A stretch of 64,000 nt of DNA from Ensifer adhaerens (GCA_900215285.1 OCMG01000003.1:434001-498000); one strand, 5' to 3'. Numbered from the stretch's first letter, positions 40,751 to 50,101 are shown. Made by a program: numbers and translations. The notes: generated by a model from the letters alone, not told the origin.

Positions 40751-41759
40751 GACCGCGCGCTTTGCCCTGAGCGTGACGGCGGCGGTGCTTGCCGTTGTCA
40801 TTCTGGCGTGTATTTCGGTCGCCTATGGCTCGACCGTGATCCCGCTGGATCAGGTGGTCGGCGCGCTGGCGCGCGCCATGGGCCTGAGCCATGCGAGCGC
40901 GGCGACGCCGATTGACCGGATCATCGTCGACCTGCGCCTGCCGCGCGCGCTGGTGGCGATTGCGGTCGGGGCGGGGCTGGCCGTCATTGGCCTGCTACTC
41001 CAGACGATCACCCGCAATGATCTCGCCGATCCCTTCCTGTTCGGCCTCTCGGCGGGCGCGGCGGCGGGGGCCGTTGCGGTCATCACCCGCGTCGGCGACC
41101 AGCTCGGCGTCTTCACACTGCCGATTGCCGCCTTTACCGGCGGCATGTGTGCGACGGGTGCGGTGCTGTTTCTCCTGCGGCGCACGGAGGGTCAGGGCAA
41201 TGAACGGCTGGTGCTCGCGGGTCTCGCCGTGTCGTTCCTCTTCACGGCGCTCACCAATTATCTGGTCTTTTCCGGCGACCAGCGCGCCGCCCATTCGGTG
41301 CTCTTCTGGACGATGGGCGGGCTCGGCCTTTCCAGCTGGCACAATATCGGCATCGGCCTTGCCGGTGCAGGGCTGGCGCTTGCCTATACGCTTGCCCGCC
41401 ATCGCCAGCTCGACGCGCTGCTCGGCGGTGAACAGACGGCCGAAAGCCTCGGCGTTCCGGTGAAGCGGCTGCGCAATGTCACCTTTCTCGTCGCCAGCTT
41501 CTCGACCGCCCTGCTGGTTTCAATCACCGGCGTCATCGGTTTCATCGGTCTGATGGTGCCGCATGTCGCCCGCGCGTTCGCGGGGCCGCTTCATGCGCGC
41601 CTCGCCATCGTTTGCAGCCTGATCGGCGCCGCGCTCATGCTCGGCAGCGATCTGCTCGCCCGCACGCTGCTGCCGCCGCAGGAGCTGCCGGTCGGCGTGG
41701 TGACGAGTTCCATCGGCGCGTTCTTCGTGATTGCCATGCTGATGCATGGGAAGCGGTGA
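40686..41759 (+). CDS. btuC: Corrinoid ABC transporter permease (FecCD family)
   Basis: A 357-residue permease with about nine to ten membrane helices. Family motifs are present: RLPRALVAIAVGAGLAVIGLLLQTITRNDLADPFLFGLSAGAAAGA, VLFWTMGGLGLSSWHNIGIGL, and GVIGFIGLMVPHVAR (the coupling loop). The first 22 residues (MRQTKELERRSDKVRSSHAP) are encoded by a palindromic repeat. Either the gene has absorbed the repeat as its N-terminus, or the true start is further in, such as GTG near 40771 (VTAAVLAVVILA). Operon partner of btuD and btuF. A repeat (copy 7) follows. Confidence 0.85.
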   Translation: MRQTKELERRSDKVRSSHAPNPTARFALSVTAAVLAVVILACISVAYGSTVIPLDQVVGALARAMGLSHASAATPIDRIIVDLRLPRALVAIAVGAGLAVIGLLLQTITRNDLADPFLFGLSAGAAAGAVAVITRVGDQLGVFTLPIAAFTGGMCATGAVLFLLRRTEGQGNERLVLAGLAVSFLFTALTNYLVFSGDQRAAHSVLFWTMGGLGLSSWHNIGIGLAGAGLALAYTLARHRQLDALLGGEQTAESLGVPVKRLRNVTFLVASFSTALLVSITGVIGFIGLMVPHVARAFAGPLHARLAIVCSLIGAALMLGSDLLARTLLPPQELPVGVVTSSIGAFFVIAMLMHGKR

Positions 41760-41784
41760 ACGTCAGGAGCGTTTTCGGGTGAGG

Positions 41785-41916
41785 CACCCCCTCATCCGAC
41801 CCTTCGGGCCACCTTCTCCCCGATGGGGAGAAGCGGGAATATGCCGCAACGCTGCTGGCCTCCTCGCCCCACCGGGGAGGGTCCGCCGAGCGTTAGCGGA
41901 GGCGGGGTGAGGGGGT
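41785..41916. repeat. RIME-like palindromic intergenic repeat, copy 7
   Basis: CCCCCTCATCCGACCCTTCG, GGCCACCTTCTCCCCGATGG and GGAGAAGCGGGAATATGCCG are followed by CCTCGCCCCACCGGGGAGGG, TCCGCCGAGCGTTAGCGGAG and GCGGGGTGAGGGGG. The same word order as copies 3 and 6. It lies between btuC and the convergent molybdopterin subunit gene. Confidence 0.85.
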
Positions 41917-41959
41917 AGCCGCACCCCGAACCTTAGGGGTTAAACCGACCGGCTGGGTC

Positions 41960-44263
41960 TCACTTCGCCGACTGGATCGCCTGCCAGATCCGCTGCGGCG
42001 TGGCCGGCATCTCGATATGGCCGATGCCATAGGCGCGGTAGAGCGCATCCGTCACCGCGTTCAGGGCCGCTGGCGTTGCGCCGATCGTGCCGGCTTCGCC
42101 CGCGCCCTTGATCCCGAGCGGATTGATCGTGGAGGGCACATGCGCGCCGTCCCAGTCGAACATCGGCAGATTGTCGGCGCGGGGCATGGCGTAATCCATG
42201 AAGCTTGCGGTCAGGAGCTGACCGTCTTGCGCATAGACAGCGCCTTCGGTCAGCGCCTGACCTATGCCCTGCACGATGCCGCCATGAACCTGGCCTTGCA
42301 GCAGGATCGGGTTCACCACGACACCGAAATCGTCCACCACCGTATAGCCGGCGATCTCCAGCGCGCCCGTTTCCGGATCGATCTCGACCTCGCAAATATG
42401 CGTACCGTTCGGATAGGTGCATTCTTCCGCAGTGAATTCGCCGAGACCCTTCAGGTCTTCCGGGCGCTTGGCCTTGCCGGCGAGCGTGGCGAAGTCGACC
42501 TGCCGGTCGGTGCCAGCAATGCGGGCGATGCCGTCATCGAACTCGATATCGGCCTCCGCCGCTTCCAGTTCATCTGCAGCCAGCTTACGGATTTTTTTTG
42601 CCAAATCTTCACCCGCGCGCGCCGCCGAGACACCGCCAAGCGGGATCGAGCGCGAGCCGCCCGTGCCGCCACCGGACTTCAGCCGTGAGGTGTCGCCCTG
42701 ACGCACCTTGATCTTCTCCGGCGGCAGGTTGAGCTTGTCGGAGACGAATTGCGTATAGGCGGTCAAATGCCCCTGGCCGCCGGCCTGTGTTCCGATATCG
42801 AGCGTCACCGTCCCGTCGGTCTCCAGCGTCAGATGCACCGGCTCGCCGCCCGGGAAGGCGCAGCATTCGATATAGGTGGCAAGGCCGATGCCACGGATCT
42901 TGCCCTGGGATTTGGAGGATTTCAGGCGCGCGTCGAAATCCTTCCAGCCGGCCTTTTCCAGTGCCGCATCCAGGTGCTGTTCGAAATTGCCGACATCATA
43001 GGAGCGACCGAGGACCGTCTTGTACGGAAACTGCGCGGGCTGCACGAAATTGCGGCGTCGGATTTCATCCGCACCGACGCCGAGATCGCGTGCGCACTGG
43101 TCGGCGAGCTTTTCGAGGAGAAGCGCGGCCTCCGGCCGGCCAGCGCCGCGATAGGCATCGACCGGGCAGGCATTGTCATAATAGCAGGTGACGGCGATAT
43201 CCACGGCCGGAAGGTCGTAGACGCCCGTCAGCATGGTCGCGCCGACATAGGGGATGTAAGGGCCGAACTGCGAGATATAGGCCCCGAAGCTCGCCTTGGT
43301 GCGCACCCGCAGCGCCAGGAATTTGCCGTTTTCGTCCATCGCCATTTCGGCGACGGAGAGGTTGTCGCGGCCTTGCGCATCGGTGAGGAAATGCTCGGTG
43401 CGGTCGGCGGTCCATTTGACCGGGCGGCCAAGCCGGCGGGCGGCTTCCATGACGAGCGGATATTCGCGATAGACGAAGCTCTTCGGGCCGAACGCACCGC
43501 CCACGTCGAAGGTGAGCACGCGGAGTTTCTCGGGGTCGATCTTGAAAATATCGCGTGCGAGGATCCCCTGGAAGCCGTGCACGCCTTGCGTGCCGGTCGT
43601 CAGGACGAAACCCTCATTATCACCCTTCCACTCGGCGACGGCCGAGCGCGGCTCCATGTAGTTGCAGACGAGGCGGTTGTTGATGAACTCGACGCGGCTG
43701 ACATGGGCGGCCTTTGCAAAGGCTGCATCGCTCGCCGCGCGGTCGCCCATGCGATACGTGACGGCGGCGTTTGAGGATAGGTCGGGCCACACCTTCGGGG
43801 CGCCCTCGGCCAGAGCGGCCTCCGCGCCGATCACGGCGTCTTCCATCTCGAAATCGATGTCGATCAGTTCGGCGGCATCCTGCGCGAGTGCACGGCTGTC
43901 CGCCACGATGAAGGCGACGGCGTCGCCGACATAGCGGACCCGCTCGCGACAGAGGAGCGGAATGCCGTGCGGCACCGGCTTCTGGCCGTCCTCGCCCGGC
44001 AGCAGCGCCTGCGGCGGCAGGTCGGGCAAATGCGCGATGTCTTCGGCTGTCAGCACCAGATGGACACCGGGAGCCTCCCTGGCGGCGTCGACAGAATTGA
44101 TCCTGAAGGTGCCGCTTGCGACCGGCGAGCGCAGGACATAGGCATGCAGCACCCCGTCGAATTTCAGGTCGTCGGTAAATTTCCCTTCGCCCTTGAGCAG
44201 GGCATTGTCCTCAAGGCGCAGAACAGAGGCTCCCAAGCCGAATTTCGCGGTGTAGACGTTCAT
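41960..44263 (-). CDS. Xanthine dehydrogenase family molybdopterin-binding subunit
   Basis: A 767-residue catalytic large subunit. It has the N-terminal a/b-hammerhead (SVLRLEDNALLKGEGKFTDD), VGGAFGPKSFVYREYP, the FGAYISQFGPYIPYVG stretch and the molybdopterin motifs GGQGHLTAYTQFVSDKL and GIKGAGEAGTIGATPAALNAV, with the conserved Glu. The active-site loop reads AYRGAGR, not AYXCSFR, so it is not a form I carbon monoxide dehydrogenase. The substrate is an unknown aldehyde or heterocycle. ATG 44263 follows GGAGGAAA. No FAD or 2Fe-2S subunit gene lies next to it, which is unusual. It converges with the btu operon. Confidence 0.88.
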   Translation of the reverse strand: MNVYTAKFGLGASVLRLEDNALLKGEGKFTDDLKFDGVLHAYVLRSPVASGTFRINSVDAAREAPGVHLVLTAEDIAHLPDLPPQALLPGEDGQKPVPHGIPLLCRERVRYVGDAVAFIVADSRALAQDAAELIDIDFEMEDAVIGAEAALAEGAPKVWPDLSSNAAVTYRMGDRAASDAAFAKAAHVSRVEFINNRLVCNYMEPRSAVAEWKGDNEGFVLTTGTQGVHGFQGILARDIFKIDPEKLRVLTFDVGGAFGPKSFVYREYPLVMEAARRLGRPVKWTADRTEHFLTDAQGRDNLSVAEMAMDENGKFLALRVRTKASFGAYISQFGPYIPYVGATMLTGVYDLPAVDIAVTCYYDNACPVDAYRGAGRPEAALLLEKLADQCARDLGVGADEIRRRNFVQPAQFPYKTVLGRSYDVGNFEQHLDAALEKAGWKDFDARLKSSKSQGKIRGIGLATYIECCAFPGGEPVHLTLETDGTVTLDIGTQAGGQGHLTAYTQFVSDKLNLPPEKIKVRQGDTSRLKSGGGTGGSRSIPLGGVSAARAGEDLAKKIRKLAADELEAAEADIEFDDGIARIAGTDRQVDFATLAGKAKRPEDLKGLGEFTAEECTYPNGTHICEVEIDPETGALEIAGYTVVDDFGVVVNPILLQGQVHGGIVQGIGQALTEGAVYAQDGQLLTASFMDYAMPRADNLPMFDWDGAHVPSTINPLGIKGAGEAGTIGATPAALNAVTDALYRAYGIGHIEMPATPQRIWQAIQSAK

Positions 44264-44636
44264 ATTTTCCTCCGGAATCAGGCAGGCGGCGCACCGGGCG
44301 GTGCTGCGGTGGCCAGACAATCATGACTCGATGTCCGACAATGGCTGATAAGGCACTATCAAGGGCGCGGAGGGCATTTGTCAATCTAGGATCGCCTCGG
44401 GGCGTAATGCGCCAGCATCAATTCCCAGAAGTTGCAATTTTTCTGGAATAAGCAGTCTTCCATTAGCAATATCTCAACACATTACCCCAAGAAATGGGGA
44501 GTGAAACCTGGGGGTGCCGGGTCGCGATCCGAGAGGATCCGGACGCCGCCGGGACTTGACCTGCTTTGCGTATCGGGGACGAGGCGTGGACGGGCGCATC
44601 AAGATGTCGGTCGGAATTCAGGGGAATTGATCCAGC
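44264..44636. other. Divergent promoter region, no gene
   Basis: 373 bases between the molybdopterin subunit and the GGDEF gene. It contains a short hairpin near 44487 (CCCC-N6-TGGGG) and GC-rich dyads near 44520-44560. I see no known riboswitch, including no c-di-GMP type, and no convincing small frame. Confidence 0.4.
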
Positions 44637-45689
44637 ATGTGTGCCGTTATTGTCAGCAATCCGGTGACAGAACTCATGCGTAGGCGCAAGGTGCCGCCGC
44701 TGCCCCGCAATTATGAGCTTTTTTATGAAGCGGTGATCGGGTCGAACGCCAGGCTTTCCTCCGAACTGGCTGCGTTGGGCGTCCAGCCGCTGCAAGCCCA
44801 ACTCGATAGCCTTTTTGACAAATACATGGGGGAGTTGCGTCGCAATCGGCAGATCGACAATGCGCACAACAACCTTTCCGTGGAGCTTTCCGCCCTGCTC
44901 GGTCTGCTTGGGCGGGAGAAGGAGGAGCTGGAGAACCATGGCGCCTCGATGACCCATCTGCGCAAGGCGCTGGGCGCCAAAGATGACCCGGCGCTGGGCC
45001 AGATCGTTCGCGCCATCGCCGAGGTGAAGACGGTGACCGAGAAGACGCTGGCCGCCAACAGCAATGTCATGGCTGAAGCGGAGAACAAGTCGGCCAGCCT
45101 GCAGGAGATGCGCCGCAAGCTCAACGAGTACAAGCGTCTCGCCTATATCGACAGCCTGACGGGCCTGTTCAATCGCCGTGCCTTTGACGATCGGATGGCC
45201 TCGGCCTTCGCGAAGTACCGCAAGCTCGGTGGATGCGCCTTGATCCTCGCCGATATCGATCATTTCAAGCGCTTCAACGATACATATGGTCATCCTGTCG
45301 GCGACAAGGTCCTGACGGCCGTGGGCCACGCTCTCGCCAAGTTTGCCGGCCGCAATATTTTCGTGGCCAGGCCGGGGGGCGAAGAGTTTGCACTGATCGC
45401 CGAGAACATGTCATCCGAGGAGGCGGTGCGTCTGGCCGAGCTTGTTCGGCAGGAGGTGGCCTCGATCAACTTCGAGGTCAAGGGAGGCGGCGCGAAGATC
45501 GATCCGGTGACGATCTCGCTCGGCGTCAGCATGACGGACGATGCCCTCGACGGCGTGGAATTCTATCAGAACTCCGATATGGCGCTCTATACGTCGAAGA
45601 ACGCCGGCCGCAACCGCACGACCGCCTATTCGATGGAGCTTCGCGGCGCGCTCAGCAACAACAGGGTCATGTATACCAAGGCGATCTGA
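44637..45689 (+). CDS. GGDEF domain diguanylate cyclase
   Basis: A 350-residue cytoplasmic protein. The N-terminal 180 residues are helical and possibly coiled-coil (KSASLQEMRRKLNEYKRLAYID). The GGDEF domain spans about 185-330: DSLTGLFNRRAFD, ILADIDHFKRFNDTYGHPVGD and the active site GGEEF at residues 247-251, so the cyclase is expected to be active. It makes c-di-GMP. The inhibitory site (RxxD) before GGEEF is not obvious. ATG 44637 is chosen, with AGGGG 12 bases upstream, somewhat far. It converges with the GntR gene, with only 6 bases between. Confidence 0.88.
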   Translation: MCAVIVSNPVTELMRRRKVPPLPRNYELFYEAVIGSNARLSSELAALGVQPLQAQLDSLFDKYMGELRRNRQIDNAHNNLSVELSALLGLLGREKEELENHGASMTHLRKALGAKDDPALGQIVRAIAEVKTVTEKTLAANSNVMAEAENKSASLQEMRRKLNEYKRLAYIDSLTGLFNRRAFDDRMASAFAKYRKLGGCALILADIDHFKRFNDTYGHPVGDKVLTAVGHALAKFAGRNIFVARPGGEEFALIAENMSSEEAVRLAELVRQEVASINFEVKGGGAKIDPVTISLGVSMTDDALDGVEFYQNSDMALYTSKNAGRNRTTAYSMELRGALSNNRVMYTKAI

Positions 45690-45695
45690 ACGCGC

Positions 45696-46439
45696 CTATC
45701 TGAGGTTTTCCGAGGCGCTTGCCTCTTCAAGCTCCAGGATGCGGGCCAGATGGACGCCCGCGCTCACGTCGTCACCCGCCTCGACCGCCTGTGCAAGCGC
45801 CCGTTGTTTCAGGATCGAGATCTCGTAATAGGGTGAGGTGCCGTCGGTGAATTCGCCCTTCGGCATGGCTGCAGCAAGCGTGAATTCCACCACGCCGAGC
45901 GCGGCCCGCATCAGGGGGTTCTGAGATGCGGTGAGGAAAATCTGATGCAGTTCCAGATTGGCCAGCGCGAAACTCTCCGACACACCGCGCGAAATGCTCA
46001 TCTGCTGCACCCAGTAATACATGGTGCGCACCTGATCGCCCGTGCGGTTGCGGCAGGCAAGCCTGACGGACTCGCCCTCGATCAGCCGGCGGATCGAGAA
46101 GAAATGCGCGATCAGGCCTGCATCGAAGCCCCCCTCGAAAAGCCAGAGCAACACCTGCTGGTCGAAATAGGCCCAGCGGTTCTTCGCCGCCACGCGTGTG
46201 CCGACCTTCGGTCGCGCCTCGACCATCCCCTTGGCTTCCAGCGTCTTCAGCGCTTCGCGCAGCACCGTGCGCGAAACGCCATACATGTCCATGAGTTCGG
46301 CATCGCGCGGCAGGATCGAGCCCGCGGGAAACTTGCCGGTCACAATGCCGAGCCCCAGTTCGTTGATCACGAAGGAGTGGAAATTCGGCGCAGCCGACCG
46401 CCCTGTTCGGGAGCGAATCAGGCTGCCGGGTTCACTCAT
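45696..46439 (-). CDS. GntR family regulator (FadR subfamily)
   Basis: A 247-residue regulator. N-terminal winged helix: FVINELGLGIVTGKFPAG, LPRDAELMDMYGVSRTVLREALKTLEAKGMVEARPKVGTRV. The C-terminal FCD domain has IRRLIEGESVRLACRN and the His/Asn-type metal ligand stretch ANLELHQIFL, where the fold binds a metal and an organic acid or sugar-acid effector. It is the last gene of a sugar-transport operon (start overlaps the yjfF stop by 8 bases), so it probably controls that operon. Target operators are not clear. Confidence 0.88.
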   Translation of the reverse strand: MSEPGSLIRSRTGRSAAPNFHSFVINELGLGIVTGKFPAGSILPRDAELMDMYGVSRTVLREALKTLEAKGMVEARPKVGTRVAAKNRWAYFDQQVLLWLFEGGFDAGLIAHFFSIRRLIEGESVRLACRNRTGDQVRTMYYWVQQMSISRGVSESFALANLELHQIFLTASQNPLMRAALGVVEFTLAAAMPKGEFTDGTSPYYEISILKQRALAQAVEAGDDVSAGVHLARILELEEASASENLR

Positions 46440-47418
46440 GTTTCAATTTCCAAAAGGCCCTGGACCGCGAAGACGAAGCAGAGAAGACAAGCCTCTGCAG
46501 GACAATGAAGACGAACAACAGTCCCCCTATTACAATCTTCGTCCACCAGCTTGAAAGGGTTCCATCGAAAATAATGTATGTTTGGACCAGACCCTGCAGC
46601 ATGACGCCGATGAAGGTGCCGGCGACGAAGCCATAGCCGCCGGTCAGAAGCGTTCCGCCGATGACGACCGCGCCGATGGCATCGAGTTCCACACCAACCG
46701 CCGCCAGCGGATAGCCGGCGGACGTGTAGAGCGAGAAGACGATGCCCGCCAGACCGGAAAGCGTTGCCGAGAGCGTGTAGATGAGGATTGTCGTGCGCGC
46801 GACCGGCACGCCCATCAGCGCGGCCGAAGTCGCATTGCCACCGAGCGCATAGACATTGGAGCCGAAGCGGGTGCGATGCGCGACCAGCGCGCCGACGATG
46901 AAGACGAGGATCATCAGCCCGCCGATGACGCTCAGACGCCCGCCGCCCGGCATCAGCCAATAGGTCGAGGTGACCTTCGTGTAGAATTCATGGGTGACGG
47001 GAATGGAATCCTGCGTGATGACGGAGGCCGCCCCGCGGGCCAGGAACATGCCCGCGAGCGTCACGATAAAGGGTGGCACCTCGAGATAGTAGATGGCCGC
47101 TCCCATGGCCGCGCCGAAGGCTGCTGCGACCGCAAGCGCTATGACAAAGGCGGCGAGCGGGTGGATGCCGAACCAGCCGATCAGCACGGCAACGAGAACG
47201 CCCGTGAAGCCGATGATGGCGCCGACCGAGAGATCAATGCCGCCCGAGATGATGACGAAGGTCATGCCGACGGCCGTGATGCCGAGAAAGGCATTGTCGG
47301 TCAGGAAGTTGCCGAGCACGCGCGTGGAGAACATGCCCGGAAACTGGAAGATGCTGGCCGCATAGGCGAGCGCGAAAATGATGGCGGTGGCCGCCAGCGG
47401 ACGGAGACTGCGGTTCAT
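46432..47418 (-). CDS. yjfF: Sugar ABC transporter permease YjfF type
   Basis: A 328-residue permease of the RbsC family with about eight to ten helices. Family motifs: VIISGGIDLSVGAIIGFTGVL, EVPPFIVTLAGMFLARG, NVYALGGNATSAALMGVPV and AIGAVVIGGTLLTGGYG. The start overlaps the previous permease stop (ATGA), giving the ytfQ-ytfR-ytfT-yjfF order of the galactofuranose transporter in Escherichia coli. The substrate is inferred from this order only. The last 8 bases overlap the GntR gene. Confidence 0.88.
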   Translation of the reverse strand: MNRSLRPLAATAIIFALAYAASIFQFPGMFSTRVLGNFLTDNAFLGITAVGMTFVIISGGIDLSVGAIIGFTGVLVAVLIGWFGIHPLAAFVIALAVAAAFGAAMGAAIYYLEVPPFIVTLAGMFLARGAASVITQDSIPVTHEFYTKVTSTYWLMPGGGRLSVIGGLMILVFIVGALVAHRTRFGSNVYALGGNATSAALMGVPVARTTILIYTLSATLSGLAGIVFSLYTSAGYPLAAVGVELDAIGAVVIGGTLLTGGYGFVAGTFIGVMLQGLVQTYIIFDGTLSSWWTKIVIGGLLFVFIVLQRLVFSASSSRSRAFWKLKHE

Positions 47419-48422
47419 GATGCTTTCCTGGCGACGGCGCGTGCGGTCTTGCGTGTTTCGAGAATGCGGGTGGCAAGCGGCGACTGCATGGTGAAGATCA
47501 GGATGATCACGCCGGCTTTCACGACGAGGTTGAATTCCGGCGGAAAGCCGGAGACCAGGATGCCGGTGTTCATGGCCTGGATGATGATGGCGCCGAGCAC
47601 CGACATGGCGATGGAGAAGCGGCCGCCCAGAAGTGACGTGCCGCCGATCACGACCGCCAGGATCGCGTCGAGTTCCAGCCAGAGGCCGGCATTGTTGGCA
47701 TCTGCCCCCTTGATGTCGCCGGCGACGATCAGGCCCGAAACGGCCGCACAGAAGCCTGAGAATCCATAGACGGCCACAAGCAGAAGGCTGCTGCGGATAC
47801 CGGCGAGGCTGGCGGCCGCCCGGTTGACGCCGACGGATTCGATGAACAGGCCGATCGCGCTGGAACGTACGGCGAAGACGCTGAGGATCAGCAGCACGAA
47901 GGCGATGACCACCGGCATCGGCATCCCGGCGAACGAGCCCGTGCCGATGAAGATCAGCACCGGATTTGAGAAGGTGACGATCGAGCCGGCGGTGATCAGC
48001 TGTGCGATCCCGCGACCGGCGACCATGAGGACGAGGGTGGCGACGATCGGCTGGATTTCGAGAAAGGCAACGAGAAGACCGTTCCAGATGCCGCAGACGA
48101 TGCCGATGGCAAGCGCCGCAACAACGGCGACATAGCCCGGATAGCCATCGACGACGAGCGTTGCGGCGACCGCGCCGGAAATCGCCATGACGGCGCCGAC
48201 CGACAGATCGACCCCCTTGGTGGCGATGACTGCGGACATGCCGATGGCCAGGATCGCGACCGGAACACCGCGGTTGAGGACGTCGATCAGGCTGCCGAAG
48301 AGCCGACCGTCCTGCCAGGTGATGTCGAAGAAGCCGGGAAACAGGATCCAGTTGACCAGAAGCACCACGACGAGGGCGACGGATTGCGGGCTGATGAGCC
48401 GGGAGAATTTCTTCAGTTTCAT
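47415..48422 (-). CDS. ytfT: Sugar ABC transporter permease YtfT type
   Basis: A 335-residue permease of the RbsC family. Motifs include VATKGVDLSVGAVMAISGAVAA near residue 68, GLLVAFLEIQPIVATLVLM, and ILAVVIGGTSLLGGRFSIAMSVLGAI near residue 240. It overlaps both neighbours by 4 bases (ATGA), so the four proteins are made as a unit. Together with YjfF it makes the channel. Confidence 0.88.
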   Translation of the reverse strand: MKLKKFSRLISPQSVALVVVLLVNWILFPGFFDITWQDGRLFGSLIDVLNRGVPVAILAIGMSAVIATKGVDLSVGAVMAISGAVAATLVVDGYPGYVAVVAALAIGIVCGIWNGLLVAFLEIQPIVATLVLMVAGRGIAQLITAGSIVTFSNPVLIFIGTGSFAGMPMPVVIAFVLLILSVFAVRSSAIGLFIESVGVNRAAASLAGIRSSLLLVAVYGFSGFCAAVSGLIVAGDIKGADANNAGLWLELDAILAVVIGGTSLLGGRFSIAMSVLGAIIIQAMNTGILVSGFPPEFNLVVKAGVIILIFTMQSPLATRILETRKTARAVARKAS

Positions 48423-49978
48423 GCGCTGGTTCCCTCGGCGGCAAGCGTTTCGTGCTGTGCCGCGATCGCCTGGACTATGACGGACGGGTTGATGTTGTCG
48501 CCGGTGAGTTCGGCCACCATTTCGCGGTCGCGCATCACCACGATGCGCGACGAATAGGCGACGATCTCATCGAGTTCGGAGGAGATGACGAGGAGGGCGA
48601 GGCCTTCCTCCCTGAGCCGGTTGATGGTGCGCACGATTTCCGCATGTGCGCCGACATCGATGCCGCGTGTCGGCTCGTCGAGGATCAGGAAATTCGGATC
48701 GGTGGCGAGCCAGCGGGCAAGGATCACCTTCTGCTGGTTTCCGCCGGACAGGAGCTTGACCGGCATGTCGAGCGAAGCGGCGCGGATGTCGAGATCCTCG
48801 GCAAACTTGCCGGCGATTTCCATCTGTTCGTCGCGGTTGAGCGCCTTGAACCAGCCGAGCTTGCCCTGCAGCGCGATCACGATATTTTCGCGCACCGACA
48901 GGTCGCCCAGAATGCCTTCGATCTTGCGGTCTTCCGGGCAGAAGCCGAAACCGTGGGCAATGGCTTGCACGGGAGACTTCAGCGCTACCTGTTTCTCGCC
49001 AATGCGTATTTCGCCTCCGTCGCATTGATCGGCGCCGAACATGATGCGTGCCATCTCGGTGCGGCCGGAACCGAGAAGGCCGGCCACGCCGACGACTTCG
49101 CCGCGGCGGATCTGGAGTGAGAAGGGGTGGATCTTGCCGGCCTTGCCGCAATCCTTGAATTCGACGAGGGCGGGGCCCGCCGCACGTTCCTCTATCCCTG
49201 TCACGGCGGGCGCAAAGGCGATATCCTTGCCCAGCATCATGCGAACCACATCGGTGCGGCTAAGGCCCGAAAGCGGTTCGGTGCCGATCAGGCGACCGTT
49301 GCGCAGGATCGTGACGCGATCGGAAATGGCGAAGACCTGGTCCAGAAAGTGGGTGATGAAGACGATGGCCATGCCGCGCTGTTTCAGCTGCGTGACCACT
49401 TCGAACAGTTTCTCGACCTCGAGCTTGTCGAGGCTGGCAGTCGGCTCGTCGAGAACGAGAACCTTGCCGGACAGCTCCACGGCGCGGGCAATCGCCACGA
49501 TCTGCTGGACGGCGACGGAATAGGTGCCAAGCTCGGCCTGCACGTCGATGTCGAGGCCGTAGCGCGACAGGAGTTCACGGGCGTTTTTCTCGATCAGCGA
49601 TTTGCGCACGAAACCGAAGCGGGTCGGCTGGCGACCGAGATACAGGTTCTCGGCGACGGAGCGGTTGGGCAGGAGGTTGACTTCCTGATAGACCGTGCCG
49701 ATGCCGTGGGCCTGGGCGTTCAGCGGGTCGGCAAAATGGACCGGCTCGCCCTCAAGCAGGACCTCGCCGCCATCCGGCTGATAGGCCCCGGTGAGGATCT
49801 TGATGAGTGTCGACTTGCCGGCGCCGTTTTCCCCGAGCAGGGCATGGACCTCGCCGCGGCGCAAGCCGAGGTTGACGCCATCCAGCGCGCGGCTCTGGCC
49901 GAATATCTTGACGACGCCGCGCGCCTCCAGCACGAACGGACTGTCCGCTGATGTCTGAACCGTGGTTGCCTCAACCAT
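48419..49978 (-). CDS. ytfR: Sugar ABC transporter ATPase YtfR/MglA type
   Basis: A 519-residue tandem ATPase. The N-terminal domain has Walker A GENGAGKST and signature YSVAVQQIVAIARAVELSGKVLVLDEPTASLD. The C-terminal domain has the degenerate site GLLGSGRTEMARIMFG and LSGGNQQKVILARWLATDPNFLILDEPTRGIDVGAHAEI. The start is ATG 49978, with GGGAGGG 5 bases upstream, not the ATG 21 bases earlier. A hairpin separates it from the binding-protein gene. Confidence 0.9.
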   Translation of the reverse strand: MVEATTVQTSADSPFVLEARGVVKIFGQSRALDGVNLGLRRGEVHALLGENGAGKSTLIKILTGAYQPDGGEVLLEGEPVHFADPLNAQAHGIGTVYQEVNLLPNRSVAENLYLGRQPTRFGFVRKSLIEKNARELLSRYGLDIDVQAELGTYSVAVQQIVAIARAVELSGKVLVLDEPTASLDKLEVEKLFEVVTQLKQRGMAIVFITHFLDQVFAISDRVTILRNGRLIGTEPLSGLSRTDVVRMMLGKDIAFAPAVTGIEERAAGPALVEFKDCGKAGKIHPFSLQIRRGEVVGVAGLLGSGRTEMARIMFGADQCDGGEIRIGEKQVALKSPVQAIAHGFGFCPEDRKIEGILGDLSVRENIVIALQGKLGWFKALNRDEQMEIAGKFAEDLDIRAASLDMPVKLLSGGNQQKVILARWLATDPNFLILDEPTRGIDVGAHAEIVRTINRLREEGLALLVISSELDEIVAYSSRIVVMRDREMVAELTGDNINPSVIVQAIAAQHETLAAEGTSA

Positions 49979-50033
49979 CGTTTCCCTCCCGTTTTTCATG
50001 ATCTTTGACCGTGTCAGGCCTTAAGACAAGAAC

Positions 50034-50059
50034 GTTCCGCCGGATGGGTCCGACGGAAC
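50034..50059 (-). terminator. Attenuator hairpin between binding protein and ATPase genes
   Basis: GTTCCGCCGGA (50034-50044) and TCCGACGGAAC (50049-50059), one mismatch, four-base loop. It lies after the binding-protein gene and before the ATPase. Such hairpins commonly let the binding protein be made in excess. Confidence 0.65.
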
Positions 50060-50101
50060 GCCTTTCAGCCATGATCGCCATGGCGTGGGGTTACTCCGGG
50101 A

